From assembly GCA_021324035.1 (NCBI GenBank), contig JAJPJU010000142.1, positions 1 to 6,754 of the forward strand: 6,754 nucleotides of DNA. The letters are read 5' to 3'. The DNA comes from Spartobacteria bacterium (lineage in GTDB: Bacteria; Verrucomicrobiota; Verrucomicrobiia; Chthoniobacterales; UBA10450). The translations under genes were made by a program, and so were the position numbers. Positions 1-5,172 of this stretch are shown here, one piece after another. The first letter of the stretch is position 1. Every line of letters begins with the position of its first letter. The notes beneath the pieces are model-generated. The model was given only the letters and a program-made list of their open reading frames with translations, was not told the DNA's origin and made no database searches.

Positions 1-393
1 GCCGTCGAGATGTTCCCAGCCGCAGCGATTCCAAAACTCGAGACCACGCGGATTGTCGTTTGCTACCAGGATATTCGCGCGCTCGAGCCCGGCCTCCTTC
101 AAGCCGGTCAGGCATTCGCTGATCAGTCGCCGGCCAACACCTTGTTCCCGGTAAGTCGGATCCACCGCCAGGTGATAAACATAGCCGCGCCGCCCATCGT
201 GCCCACATAGCACAGCTCCGATTACGACCGCGCCGTCCACTGCGATCCGACTCAATCCCGGATTTCGCTGCAAAAAGCGCTGGACCGTTTCCCGATCGTC
301 GCCTTCGGCAATGTCGAGGCCTTCGATCCTGTTCCAAAGCTTGATCGCGGCATCGTAATCGTCGATGCGAAACTCTCGCGTTTGAATCTCCAT
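1..393 (-). CDS. GNAT-family N-acetyltransferase (3' end beyond the window)
   Basis: This reading frame opens at an ATG (393-391) and stays open for 131 codons to the left edge, so the C-terminus is missing. GNAT enzymes move an acetyl group from acetyl-CoA to an amine; the substrate here is unknown. Visible landmarks are the beta4 strand YVYHLAVDP (about residues 72-80), the acetyl-CoA pyrophosphate-binding motif QGVGRRL (about 84-90, fitting Q/R-x-x-G-x-G/A) and the late motif NPRGLEFWNRCGW (about 114-126), where the conserved aromatic normally lies. The layout resembles YpeA/RimI-like small GNATs. The gene follows the cupin gene on the same strand with a 54-bp gap. There is no clear Shine-Dalgarno. 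A TAGAAT hexamer lies 9 nt upstream of the ATG, and a perfect hairpin covers the start codon, so initiation may be leaderless or structure-controlled (inference). Confidence 0.88.
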   Translation of the reverse strand, partial: MEIQTREFRIDDYDAAIKLWNRIEGLDIAEGDDRETVQRFLQRNPGLSRIAVDGAVVIGAVLCGHDGRRGYVYHLAVDPTYREQGVGRRLISECLTGLKEAGLERANILVANDNPRGLEFWNRCGWEHLDG

Positions 394-406
394 CGTGTGG
401 AGATTC
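384..406 (-). promoter_or_regulatory. Perfect 9-bp inverted repeat over a start codon
   Basis: The arms GAATCTCCA (384-392) and TGGAGATTC (398-406) are perfect reverse complements separated by the 5-nt loop TCGTG. On the minus-strand transcript the ATG at 393-391 spans the loop/stem boundary, so a folded RNA would hide the start codon. The DNA palindrome could equally be an operator overlapping a possible -10 element (TAGAAT). The symmetry is seen directly; the regulatory role is inference. Confidence 0.5.
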
Positions 407-447
407 TAGCACGAACCGAATCGAGTCATCGAGCGAACGCTTCGCGA

Positions 448-942
448 TTATTTCTTCGCGTTTCGCGGGTCGTCGGACGGATTGACGTAATTGATCTGGA
501 ATGGGCCCTCGCTATCGATTTGCACGATCGCATCCTTGCCCCCGGATTTCGCGTAATGCGCCATGTTGGCCGGCAAAACCACGTAGCTGCCAGCCGTCAT
601 TTGTTGCATCGATTTTTCGTCGAATTTCTCGCCCATCCCGATTTTGAAAGTTCCCGCGATGACCGTCAGCCGTTCTGCGGTCGGATGCGTGTGAGGCATG
701 ACCTTGTAACCGGACGGACCCTTCAATCTAACGGTGAAGGGACCGGGTTGCGTCGGGTCGCCATTTAAAACAGCCATTTTTCCGCCCGGCGGTAGTCCGG
801 GAGGCGCGTCGCCCCACTTTAAATCCCCCGGCTTAATGACGTGATGTTCGGTCGCGGGCGCCGGCGAGAGTGATGGTTCGGCTGCGAACATAATGGTCGC
901 GACTGCGATGATTCCGCTGAATAGAAGGATGAATTTATTCAT
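448..942 (-). CDS. Exported cupin-domain protein
   Basis: This encodes 164 residues: a signal peptide followed by one cupin barrel. The N-terminus MNKF has a hydrophobic run (about residues 4-19) ending in MFA-AE, a plausible signal peptidase I site. Cupin motif 1 is a perfect match, G-x5-H-x-H-x3-E-x6-G, within GYKVMPHTHPTAERLTVIAG, giving two His and one Glu as metal ligands. Motif 2, GSYVVLPANMAHYAKS, supplies the third His; its usual Gly and Asn positions are replaced by Asn and Ser. The fold probably binds Fe, Mn or Zn. Cupins of this kind range from dioxygenases to binding proteins, so no reaction can be named; it should act in the periplasm. I chose the ATG at 942 over an in-frame ATG at 948 and a GTG at 984 because GGAAAGG lies 8 nt upstream and the signal peptide then starts cleanly. 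Confidence 0.9.
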   Translation of the reverse strand: MNKFILLFSGIIAVATIMFAAEPSLSPAPATEHHVIKPGDLKWGDAPPGLPPGGKMAVLNGDPTQPGPFTVRLKGPSGYKVMPHTHPTAERLTVIAGTFKIGMGEKFDEKSMQQMTAGSYVVLPANMAHYAKSGGKDAIVQIDSEGPFQINYVNPSDDPRNAKK

Positions 943-950
943 GAGCATGG

Positions 951-957
951 CCTTTCC
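951..957 (-). promoter_or_regulatory. Shine-Dalgarno that decides the cupin start
   Basis: GGAAAGG on the minus strand lies 8 nt before the ATG at 942 but only 2 nt before the in-frame ATG at 948, which favours the former. A TATAAA hexamer lies just upstream (967-962), but its nearest TTGACT is 22 bp away, so I do not call a promoter. Confidence 0.55.
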
Positions 958-1028
958 GCTTTTTATAGGTTTTCGCCCGATCACGAATCAGTCAAGCGCT
1001 TCCGAACCCAGCTCAAGACGGCTGCCGC

Positions 1029-1133
1029 TTACTTCCCGGCTTTTGGTTTGGGCTTTTTAGATGCCAGCCGTTCTACTTTTCTGCGCCGCGCGGCGCGTTT
1101 TCTCATATTATCTCTGCCACGATTATGTCCCAT
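1029..1133 (-). CDS. Possible very basic 34-residue protein
   Basis: A short minus-strand frame runs from ATG 1133-1131 to TAA 1031-1029. Of 34 residues, 15 are Arg or Lys: RKR and RRRK clusters in the middle and a Lys/Pro-rich tail ending AGK. The start, MGHNRGRDNMRKR, looks like the short nucleic-acid-binding or ribosome-associated basic proteins found in many environmental bacteria, but I cannot name a family. A GGGA stretch lies about 4-5 nt before the ATG, a weak Shine-Dalgarno. An 8-bp inverted repeat encloses the start codon. It stands alone, 86 bp upstream of the cupin start on the same strand. A frame this short can arise by chance; the composition and the otherwise empty spacer are the only support. 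Confidence 0.4.
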   Translation of the reverse strand: MGHNRGRDNMRKRAARRRKVERLASKKPKPKAGK

Positions 1134-1149
1134 TATCCCGTGAGATAAT
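1107..1149 (-). repeat. 8-bp inverted repeat around the start of the basic small ORF
   Basis: ATTATCTC (1107-1114) and GAGATAAT (1142-1149) are perfect reverse complements separated by 27 bp that hold the ATG and weak Shine-Dalgarno of the small basic frame. It could be an operator or an RNA stem. With such a long loop it may also be chance. Confidence 0.25.
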
Positions 1150-1286
1150 CCCTGCGAGATCACGTCTCAACAAATTTTAATGTAATCGATCTGAACGACT
1201 TCAGTGGTCCTGTTGTCCAATTTTTCGTGTTGGTCGCGTCTGCACCTGTGGCTATGCCAGTTGACCGTCCTCATTCGGTCGACAAT

Positions 1287-1502
1287 ATGACCGCGCTTCA
1301 AATCCAGATTCACGACGATCTGCGCACCCAGCATCCGGAATGGGTCCATGCGAACGGCGACTGCCCGATGTGCGACGTTTACGAAGCCCGCCTCGCGGAA
1401 TTGCTGGAAACTTATGCTCGGGGCGGCTCCGACGAGTCCGCCGCCGCCGTCCATCGCGCCATTCAGGACGCCGCCTCAGTAAATCGGTTGCCGAGCGCTT
1501 AA
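1287..1502 (+). CDS. Small hypothetical protein with a CPMC motif
   Basis: The ATG at 1287 gives 71 residues ending at TAA 1500-1502. In-frame alternatives at GTG 1227 and ATG 1254 would add a less protein-like N-terminus (20 or 11 residues). The sequence reads as a real soluble protein: an amphipathic start MTALQIQIHDDLRTQHPEW, a single CxxC pair (CPMC, about residues 26-29), then helical DVYEARLAELLETYA and an Ala-rich helix. With only one CxxC it could bind zinc as a dimer, be redox active or be a degenerate zinc ribbon. I recall similar short proteins in Verrucomicrobiota genomes but can assign no function. No good Shine-Dalgarno precedes any candidate start. It is convergent with the dehydrogenase gene; the two stop codons are 26 bp apart with a heptamer array between and across them. 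Confidence 0.65.
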   Translation: MTALQIQIHDDLRTQHPEWVHANGDCPMCDVYEARLAELLETYARGGSDESAAAVHRAIQDAASVNRLPSA

Positions 1503-1519
1503 TTTGCGCTGCTGATACT

Positions 1520-1547
1520 CGTCGCTCGTCACCTGTCGGTCGCCACT
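1520..1547. repeat. Degenerate heptamer array at the dehydrogenase 3' end
   Basis: Four consecutive 7-bp units resemble YGTCACN: CGTCGCT, CGTCACC, TGTCGGT and CGCCACT. The array covers the last codons and the TGA stop (1531-1529) of the minus-strand dehydrogenase, so its terminal residues VATDR are repeat-encoded. It is more degenerate than the arrays at 4583 and 5173 but in the same register type. Confidence 0.55.
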
Positions 1548-2662
1548 TCTTTGAACGCTTCTTTATTCACGACGTACGGCATCTTCGTTACATCGCCGCC
1601 GTAATTTTCCTCCAGCACGTCGATCATCGCCTGAGCGGTGCGGCCCGCCATTCCCTTGTTTGGATCGATATCGAGCCGGGTAATCGTCGCGCCGCTCGCA
1701 AAATGGTGAAACACCCGGCAGCGGTCCGCGATTTCGGGATCCAGTAATGGCGAATCTGCCGGGAGCGGCTCCTTTTCGAAAACATCGAGACCTGCGCCCG
1801 CGATCCAGCCTTCTTTCAACGCCTTGGCCAGCGCCTTTTCATCCACGACTGGCCCGCGGGACGTATTTATTAAGTACGCTGTCGGCTTCATCAGCTTGAG
1901 GGTTTTCTCGTTGATGAAGTGATAAGTCGGCTTGTCCGTCTCCCCTTCGCGCAAAAGCGGCACGTGAATGCTCACATAATCCGCCCCCCGCAACGCCTCC
2001 TCCACCTCGACGTATTTGATCCACGTCTTTTCTTTTTGGACTCCGCGCTCATGTCGCAGATCCATCGTCTCCTGGATCGCGGCGACGTACTCATGATTTT
2101 GATACGCCGGGTCGTAACAGAGAATGTTCATGTCGAATCCGGCGCACTTCTTGATCATCGCCAGTCCGATCCGTCCGGTCCCGATGATCGCAATTGTCTT
2201 TCCGGTCACTTCGTCGCCGAGAAATGGAAGAAACGGGTGCCAGGACGGCCACTTTTGTTCGCGGACTAATTTTTCGCTCGAGTACATTTTCCGCGCGAGC
2301 ACGCCCATGATGAAAAATCCGAACTCGGCGGTCGCCTCTGTCAGCACGTCGGCGGTATTTGTGAACGGAATTTTGTATTTGTTGGCATCCGCCCGGTTGA
2401 TGTTATCGAATCCAACCGCTATCTGGGACACAACCTTGAGTGTGCCTTTGCCGGCTTCAAAAACCTCCGCGTCGATCCGGTCACGCAAGGTTGTAATCAG
2501 CGCATCGATGCCGCTCTTCACTTTTTCGATGATCAGCGCTCTCGGCGGCGCTTCCGGTCCCTGGAAAACTTCGAGATCGTAACCCTGCTCGCGCAGACGG
2601 TTTTCGGCTGCATCGCCGATTCGCGAAGTCGCAAACACACGGAACCTCTTTTTCTCAGCCAT
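1529..2662 (-). CDS. D-isomer-specific 2-hydroxyacid dehydrogenase (glyoxylate/hydroxypyruvate reductase-like)
   Basis: A cytosolic NAD(P)H-dependent oxidoreductase of 377 residues that should interconvert a 2-oxo acid and a D-2-hydroxy acid. Numbering from the ATG at 2662 (a GTG at 2665 adds one residue): Rossmann motif GTGRIG at about 161-166; CYDP with the NAD-ribose Asp at about 184; catalytic Arg in NTSRG (about 269); catalytic Glu in DVFEKEP (about 298); catalytic His in HHFASGATITR (about 320), where most relatives have PHIGSAT. It is longer than the usual 310-330 residues, mainly through extra sequence after the first Rossmann half (about 187-220). The Asp after beta2 favours NADH over NADPH. 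The aminotransferase gene lies 112 bp upstream on the same strand, suggesting a transamination-then-reduction pair such as serine to D-glycerate (inference). No strong Shine-Dalgarno is seen. Confidence 0.93.
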   Translation of the reverse strand: MAEKKRFRVFATSRIGDAAENRLREQGYDLEVFQGPEAPPRALIIEKVKSGIDALITTLRDRIDAEVFEAGKGTLKVVSQIAVGFDNINRADANKYKIPFTNTADVLTEATAEFGFFIMGVLARKMYSSEKLVREQKWPSWHPFLPFLGDEVTGKTIAIIGTGRIGLAMIKKCAGFDMNILCYDPAYQNHEYVAAIQETMDLRHERGVQKEKTWIKYVEVEEALRGADYVSIHVPLLREGETDKPTYHFINEKTLKLMKPTAYLINTSRGPVVDEKALAKALKEGWIAGAGLDVFEKEPLPADSPLLDPEIADRCRVFHHFASGATITRLDIDPNKGMAGRTAQAMIDVLEENYGGDVTKMPYVVNKEAFKEVATDR

Positions 2663-2706
2663 CACAGAAGAATCTAATCAGGAACCCAGAAAAGCAGGAA
2701 AAATTA

Positions 2707-2733
2707 GACAGAATTTACAGAATTAACAGGATT
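2707..2733. repeat. Three 9-bp tandem units (NACAGRATT)
   Basis: GACAGAATT, TACAGAATT and AACAGGATT follow each other without gaps, differing at the first base and at one purine. Such ACAGRATT arrays are a familiar intergenic repeat type in several environmental phyla (recalled, not searched). It lies between the aminotransferase and dehydrogenase genes. It has no self-complementary stem, so it is not a terminator. Confidence 0.7.
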
Positions 2734-2742
2734 CAATCTGGA

Positions 2743-2770
2743 TCCTCCCAGCTCCGAACTCCTGGCTCCC
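2743..2770. repeat. Degenerate heptamer array after the aminotransferase stop
   Basis: Four 7-bp units, TCCTCCC, AGCTCCG, AACTCCT and GGCTCCC, share a CTCC core (NGGAGYN on the minus strand). The array begins 4 bp downstream of the aminotransferase TGA (2777-2775) and is separated from the 9-bp array by 9 bp. The GGAG cores could mimic Shine-Dalgarno sequences on the transcript, but no start codon follows. Confidence 0.5.
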
Positions 2771-2774
2771 CGCC

Positions 2775-3965
2775 TCAAAGATTCTTTTTCGTCCAGGCGT
2801 CGACGCGATCGAGCGCTTTTTCGATGTTCTCGATCGAGTTCGCGACGCTGAACCGCAGATAACCTTCGCCGAAATCTCCGAACGCTGTGCCGGACAAACC
2901 GGCGACGCCCGCGTCTTCGAGCAAAGCGTCGGCTAGTTTCTTCGACGGCCAACCGGTCTTGCTGGTGTTCGGGAAAACGTAGAAGGCACCTTTGGGCAAA
3001 CGGCAAGAGAACCCCTTGATCTTGTTAAGCCCTGCAACCATCACATCGCGCCGCTTTTTGAATTCGGCGCACATTTTGTCGACCGATTCCTGCGGGCCAC
3101 GCAACGCTTCGACTCCGGCGACTTGGGTGAAGCTCGCCGTGCACGAATTGGAATTCACCATCAAACGCGCGATGTGCGCGGCCAGATCGGGCCGCATCAC
3201 GCCATAACCCATTCGCCACCCAGTCATCGCGTAGGTTTTCGAAAAACCGTCGAGCAGAATTGTCCGCTCCTTCATTCCGTCGAGCGACATGATCGAATGA
3301 TGTTCGCCTTCGAAAATGAGCCGGCTGTAAATTTCATCCGACAACACCATGATGTTGCGGTCTCCAATCGCCTGCGCGATCCCGTCGATGTCTTTTTTCT
3401 CGAGCACACCGCCGGTCGGATTTTGCGGCGAGTTAATAATGATCAATTTGGTGCGATCGTTGATCAGTCCGGCCAGCTCGTTCACATCCAGCCGGAAATC
3501 CATTTCTTCACGCAACCGGATCGGCACCGCTTTTGCGCCGACATAGTTGATCATCGATTCGTAAATCGGAAATCCTGGATTCGGATAAATAATTTCATCG
3601 CCTTCATCGGCCAGGGAGAGGATCGAGAAAAAAATGATGGGTTTGCCGCCGGGAACGACTACCACTTCGTCCGGTGAAACTTCGACCGCGCGCGTTTTGG
3701 ATACGTATTCTGCGATCGCTTCGCGCAACTGCGGAAGACCGGCCGCCGGACCGTAATGGGTAAAACCTTTCTGCATCGCGTCGGCGCCGGCCGAAATGAT
3801 GTTTGCCGGCGTATCGAAATCCGGTTCGCCAATCTCAAGATGCACAATGTCGCGGCCTTTCGCTTCCAGCGCGCGGGCCTTCACCAAAACTTCAAATGCA
3901 GTCTCGGTTCCAAGGCGTGCCATTCGCTTCGCCAGTATAAGTTCGCGTTGAGCGCGCTGATGCAT
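2775..3965 (-). CDS. PLP-dependent class I aminotransferase (aspartate aminotransferase-like)
   Basis: A cytosolic fold-type I aminotransferase of 396 residues that moves an amino group between an amino acid and a 2-oxo acid through pyridoxal phosphate. Numbering from ATG 3965: substrate-loop GEPDFDTP (about 46-53), THYGPAAGLPQLREAI (about 69-84), NPTGG with the PLP-contacting Asn (about 182), SDEIYS with the ring-nitrogen Asp (about 210) and Tyr (about 213), the Schiff-base Lys in SKTYAMTGWRMGY (about 243) with the phosphate-binding Arg at about 251, and YLRFSVA with the carboxylate-binding Arg (about 371). All catalytic residues are present. I chose ATG 3965 because LILAKRMARL before the inner ATG (3923) aligns with the family's LSKRV start; the TTG at 4052 adds 29 unlikely residues. 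Substrate cannot be read from sequence: Asp, Ala, Ser or aromatic acids are all possible. The dehydrogenase follows downstream. Confidence 0.94.
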   Translation of the reverse strand: MHQRAQRELILAKRMARLGTETAFEVLVKARALEAKGRDIVHLEIGEPDFDTPANIISAGADAMQKGFTHYGPAAGLPQLREAIAEYVSKTRAVEVSPDEVVVVPGGKPIIFFSILSLADEGDEIIYPNPGFPIYESMINYVGAKAVPIRLREEMDFRLDVNELAGLINDRTKLIIINSPQNPTGGVLEKKDIDGIAQAIGDRNIMVLSDEIYSRLIFEGEHHSIMSLDGMKERTILLDGFSKTYAMTGWRMGYGVMRPDLAAHIARLMVNSNSCTASFTQVAGVEALRGPQESVDKMCAEFKKRRDVMVAGLNKIKGFSCRLPKGAFYVFPNTSKTGWPSKKLADALLEDAGVAGLSGTAFGDFGEGYLRFSVANSIENIEKALDRVDAWTKKNL

Positions 3966-4143
3966 AACGACAGTCCGCAAATGTAAGCGGGGGAACGCGG
4001 GAAGCAACGGTCTGCTTGTTTCGACCGCGCTGACTGAAGTCATCAAGCCCAAAGTGTCTTCGAGCTGTTTGAGTATTCGTTAGTCCGGATACGGCCAAAA
4101 GTGTCTGCCGTTCGATTCAGTTAACGTCGCGCGAGGAGGCCAT
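3966..4143. promoter_or_regulatory. Divergent intergenic region
   Basis: This 178-bp spacer separates the divergent aminotransferase and response-regulator genes, so it should hold both promoters. I find no convincing sigma-70 pair in either direction. A 9-bp direct repeat AAAGTGTCT occurs at 4051-4059 and 4098-4106, 47 bp apart, and could be a binding site, but this is weak. Confidence 0.4.
4134..4139 (+). promoter_or_regulatory. Strong Shine-Dalgarno of the response regulator
   Basis: AGGAGG ends 4 nt before the ATG at 4144. It is the only near-perfect Shine-Dalgarno in the window, and it fixes the start of the receiver gene. Confidence 0.75.
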
Positions 4144-4521
4144 ATGCGGATTTTAGTTGTAGAAGATCATCGGGACACCAGACAGGCTCTTACCGGATTG
4201 CTCACTCGCTGGGGATACATTGTCTCAGCAACCGACACACTGAAAGCTGGCCTTGAGCTGTTGAAATCGGAGCCGCCGGTCGATGTCATCGTGAGTGACA
4301 TTGCGCTGCCTGATGGAACCGGTTACGCGCTGATCAGCGAGGCGCGCCGTAACGGCCAACGCATTCTCGCAATCGCGTTATCCGGCTACGCCTATCCAAG
4401 TGACGTGAAGATCGCCAAGCTCACCGGTTTTGATCATCACTTGTCAAAGCCGTGCGACTGCAATTCGTTGCGAACGATTCTTCAGGACCGCGCGCGCTGG
4501 GAACCGACCGGCAAAGACTGA
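4144..4521 (+). CDS. Single-domain response regulator (CheY-like receiver)
   Basis: 125 residues forming one receiver domain with no output domain. The acidic pair Glu7-Asp8 (VVEDH) binds Mg2+, Asp52 in IVSDIALPDG is the phospho-acceptor, Ser80 in IALSGYA replaces the usual Thr, and Lys102 in HLSKP is the conserved lysine. After the domain only a short tail, WEPTGKD, remains. The sequence resembles the C-terminal receiver of hybrid histidine kinases more than chemotaxis CheY (IALSGY...GFDHHLSKP), so it probably takes phosphate from, or relays it to, a histidine kinase or phosphotransfer protein encoded elsewhere. No kinase lies in this window, making it an orphan here. It converges on the second GNAT gene across two heptamer arrays. 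Confidence 0.93.
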   Translation: MRILVVEDHRDTRQALTGLLTRWGYIVSATDTLKAGLELLKSEPPVDVIVSDIALPDGTGYALISEARRNGQRILAIALSGYAYPSDVKIAKLTGFDHHLSKPCDCNSLRTILQDRARWEPTGKD

Positions 4522-4533
4522 TTCGAGAAGAGG

Positions 4534-4561
4534 GAAGTGCGAAGTGCTAAGTGCTAAGTGC
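4534..4561. repeat. Heptamer array, 4 units (GAAGTGC/TAAGTGC)
   Basis: Two GAAGTGC units are followed by two TAAGTGC units and the start of a fifth (GAAG). It starts 12 bp after the response-regulator stop. On the minus strand it reads GCACTTM, the same family as the GCANTTC array at 5085-5119 but in opposite orientation. It has no hairpin or T-run that would make it an intrinsic terminator. Confidence 0.85.
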
Positions 4562-4582
4562 GAAGAGAGCGGCGTCTTTTCT

Positions 4583-4610
4583 CGTCACTCGTCACATGTC
4601 ACCCGTCGCT
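4583..4610. repeat. Heptamer array, 4 units (YGTCACN), over the second GNAT stop
   Basis: CGTCACT, CGTCACA, TGTCACC and CGTCGCT in tandem. On the minus strand the array encodes the last residues of the second GNAT (ATGDM) and its TGA stop (4594-4592). It is the same family as the arrays at 4813-4854 (inverted) and 5173-5200. Confidence 0.8.
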
Positions 4611-5170
4611 GTTTTATAGATCTTGAATCCGCGCGATTGGTAGTTTGCCAGCGCGCTCGGGTGATCGCGATTGCAGGTGTGCACCCAGATTCGCAACGGA
4701 GCAGGCGACCACGCCCATGCATTATCGTTCGCGCTCGTTAACAGCGCTCCGCCAAGTCCGCGTCCGATAAATTCCGGCAACAATCCGAAGTATGCGATCT
4801 CAACTTCTTCATCGTGACGTGTGACCTGTGCCGTGTGACCTGTTTTTGTGACGGCAGGCGTTCTTGGCTGCAAGTCAGACGATTGTCGGTGAAGCTCGAA
4901 ATATCCGGCGATCTCATCCCCGCTGTACCCTGCAAACGTCCGCAGATTCGGATCGGTCGCGTATTCCCGCCATTGCTCGTCCGACCACGGTCGTTTGTCG
5001 ATCCACTTCCAATTTTCGCCGACCTTGAAATACATTTCGCGATTAAATCTCCAATCGCGGTCCGTGAGCTCATGAATCTGGAAATTTCGCAATTCGCATT
5101 TCGCAATTCGCATTTCCGAATGCGCCCGCATCTCGAGATACGTAGTAACCAGCGGTTCAGTTCTCAGCAT
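4592..5170 (-). CDS. GNAT-family N-acetyltransferase with repeat-encoded insertions
   Basis: 192 residues from ATG 5170; a GTG at 5185 would add MTSDE, entirely repeat-encoded. The order of motifs is that of a known small GNAT group: VTTYLEM near the N-terminus (about 8-14), NWKWIDKRPW (about 53-62), GYFELHRQ (about 89-96), EVEIAYFGLLPEF (about 122-134), the acetyl-CoA motif IGRGLGGALL (about 135-144), RIWVHTC (about 160-166) and HPSALANYQSRGF (about 170-182). Substrate unknown. The odd part is two stretches with no place in the usual pattern: residues about 18-29, encoded by the heptamer array 5085-5119, and about 106-119, exactly encoded by six heptamers at 4813-4854. The second falls in the beta3-beta4 loop and is 42 bp, so the frame is kept. 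The gene starts 18 nt after the propeller stop, suggesting cotranscription. Confidence 0.88.
   Translation of the reverse strand: MLRTEPLVTTYLEMRAHSEMRIAKCELRNFQIHELTDRDWRFNREMYFKVGENWKWIDKRPWSDEQWREYATDPNLRTFAGYSGDEIAGYFELHRQSSDLQPRTPAVTKTGHTAQVTRHDEEVEIAYFGLLPEFIGRGLGGALLTSANDNAWAWSPAPLRIWVHTCNRDHPSALANYQSRGFKIYKTATGDM
4813..4854. repeat. Intragenic heptamer array, 6 units, inside the second GNAT
   Basis: Units CGTGACG, TGTGACC, TGTGCCG, TGTGACC, TGTTTTT and GTGACGG give 42 bp. This is the YGTCACN family in inverted orientation. The 12-mer GTGACGTGTGAC at 4814-4825 is the exact reverse complement of 5181-5192. In the gene it is translated as 14 residues from AVTKTG to VTRH. Confidence 0.75.
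5085..5119. repeat. Intragenic heptamer array (TTTCGCA/ATTCGCA), N-terminal part of the second GNAT
   Basis: TTTCGCA and ATTCGCA alternate twice without error (28 bp), followed by one degraded unit TTTCCGA. It is translated in the minus frame as SEMRIAKCELRN. The perfect 14-bp alternation suggests recent tandem duplication of a two-heptamer unit. Confidence 0.85.
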
Positions 5171-5172
5171 CT

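Noticed and set aside
433..445. Small hairpin GCGAA-CGC-TTCGC after the cupin stop as a terminator
   Set aside because: The stem is only 5 bp and no T-run follows on the minus strand.
382..768. Plus-strand open frame opposite the cupin gene
   Set aside because: It is a shadow of the well-supported cupin frame; its translation is rich in His/Arg with no recognisable motif.
962..989. TATAAA with TTGACT as a sigma-70 promoter for the cupin
   Set aside because: The spacing is about 22 bp, and a start 7 nt downstream would fall within the Shine-Dalgarno.
1919..2582. Plus-strand open frames inside the dehydrogenase
   Set aside because: They are antisense to conserved catalytic motifs and have no protein features of their own.
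3123..3677. 184-codon plus-strand frame inside the aminotransferase
   Set aside because: It overlaps all key aminotransferase motifs on the other strand, and its composition is typical of an antisense shadow.
3966..4052. Upstream TTG start adding 29 residues to the aminotransferase
   Set aside because: The extension matches nothing in the family, lacks a Shine-Dalgarno and does not read as a signal peptide.
4051..4106. Direct repeat AAAGTGTCT upstream of the response regulator as an operator
   Set aside because: Only two 9-bp copies 47 bp apart, without symmetry or promoter context, so chance is likely.
4534..4610. Short repeats as a CRISPR array
   Set aside because: Units are 7 bp and directly tandem with no unique spacers, and no cas gene is present.
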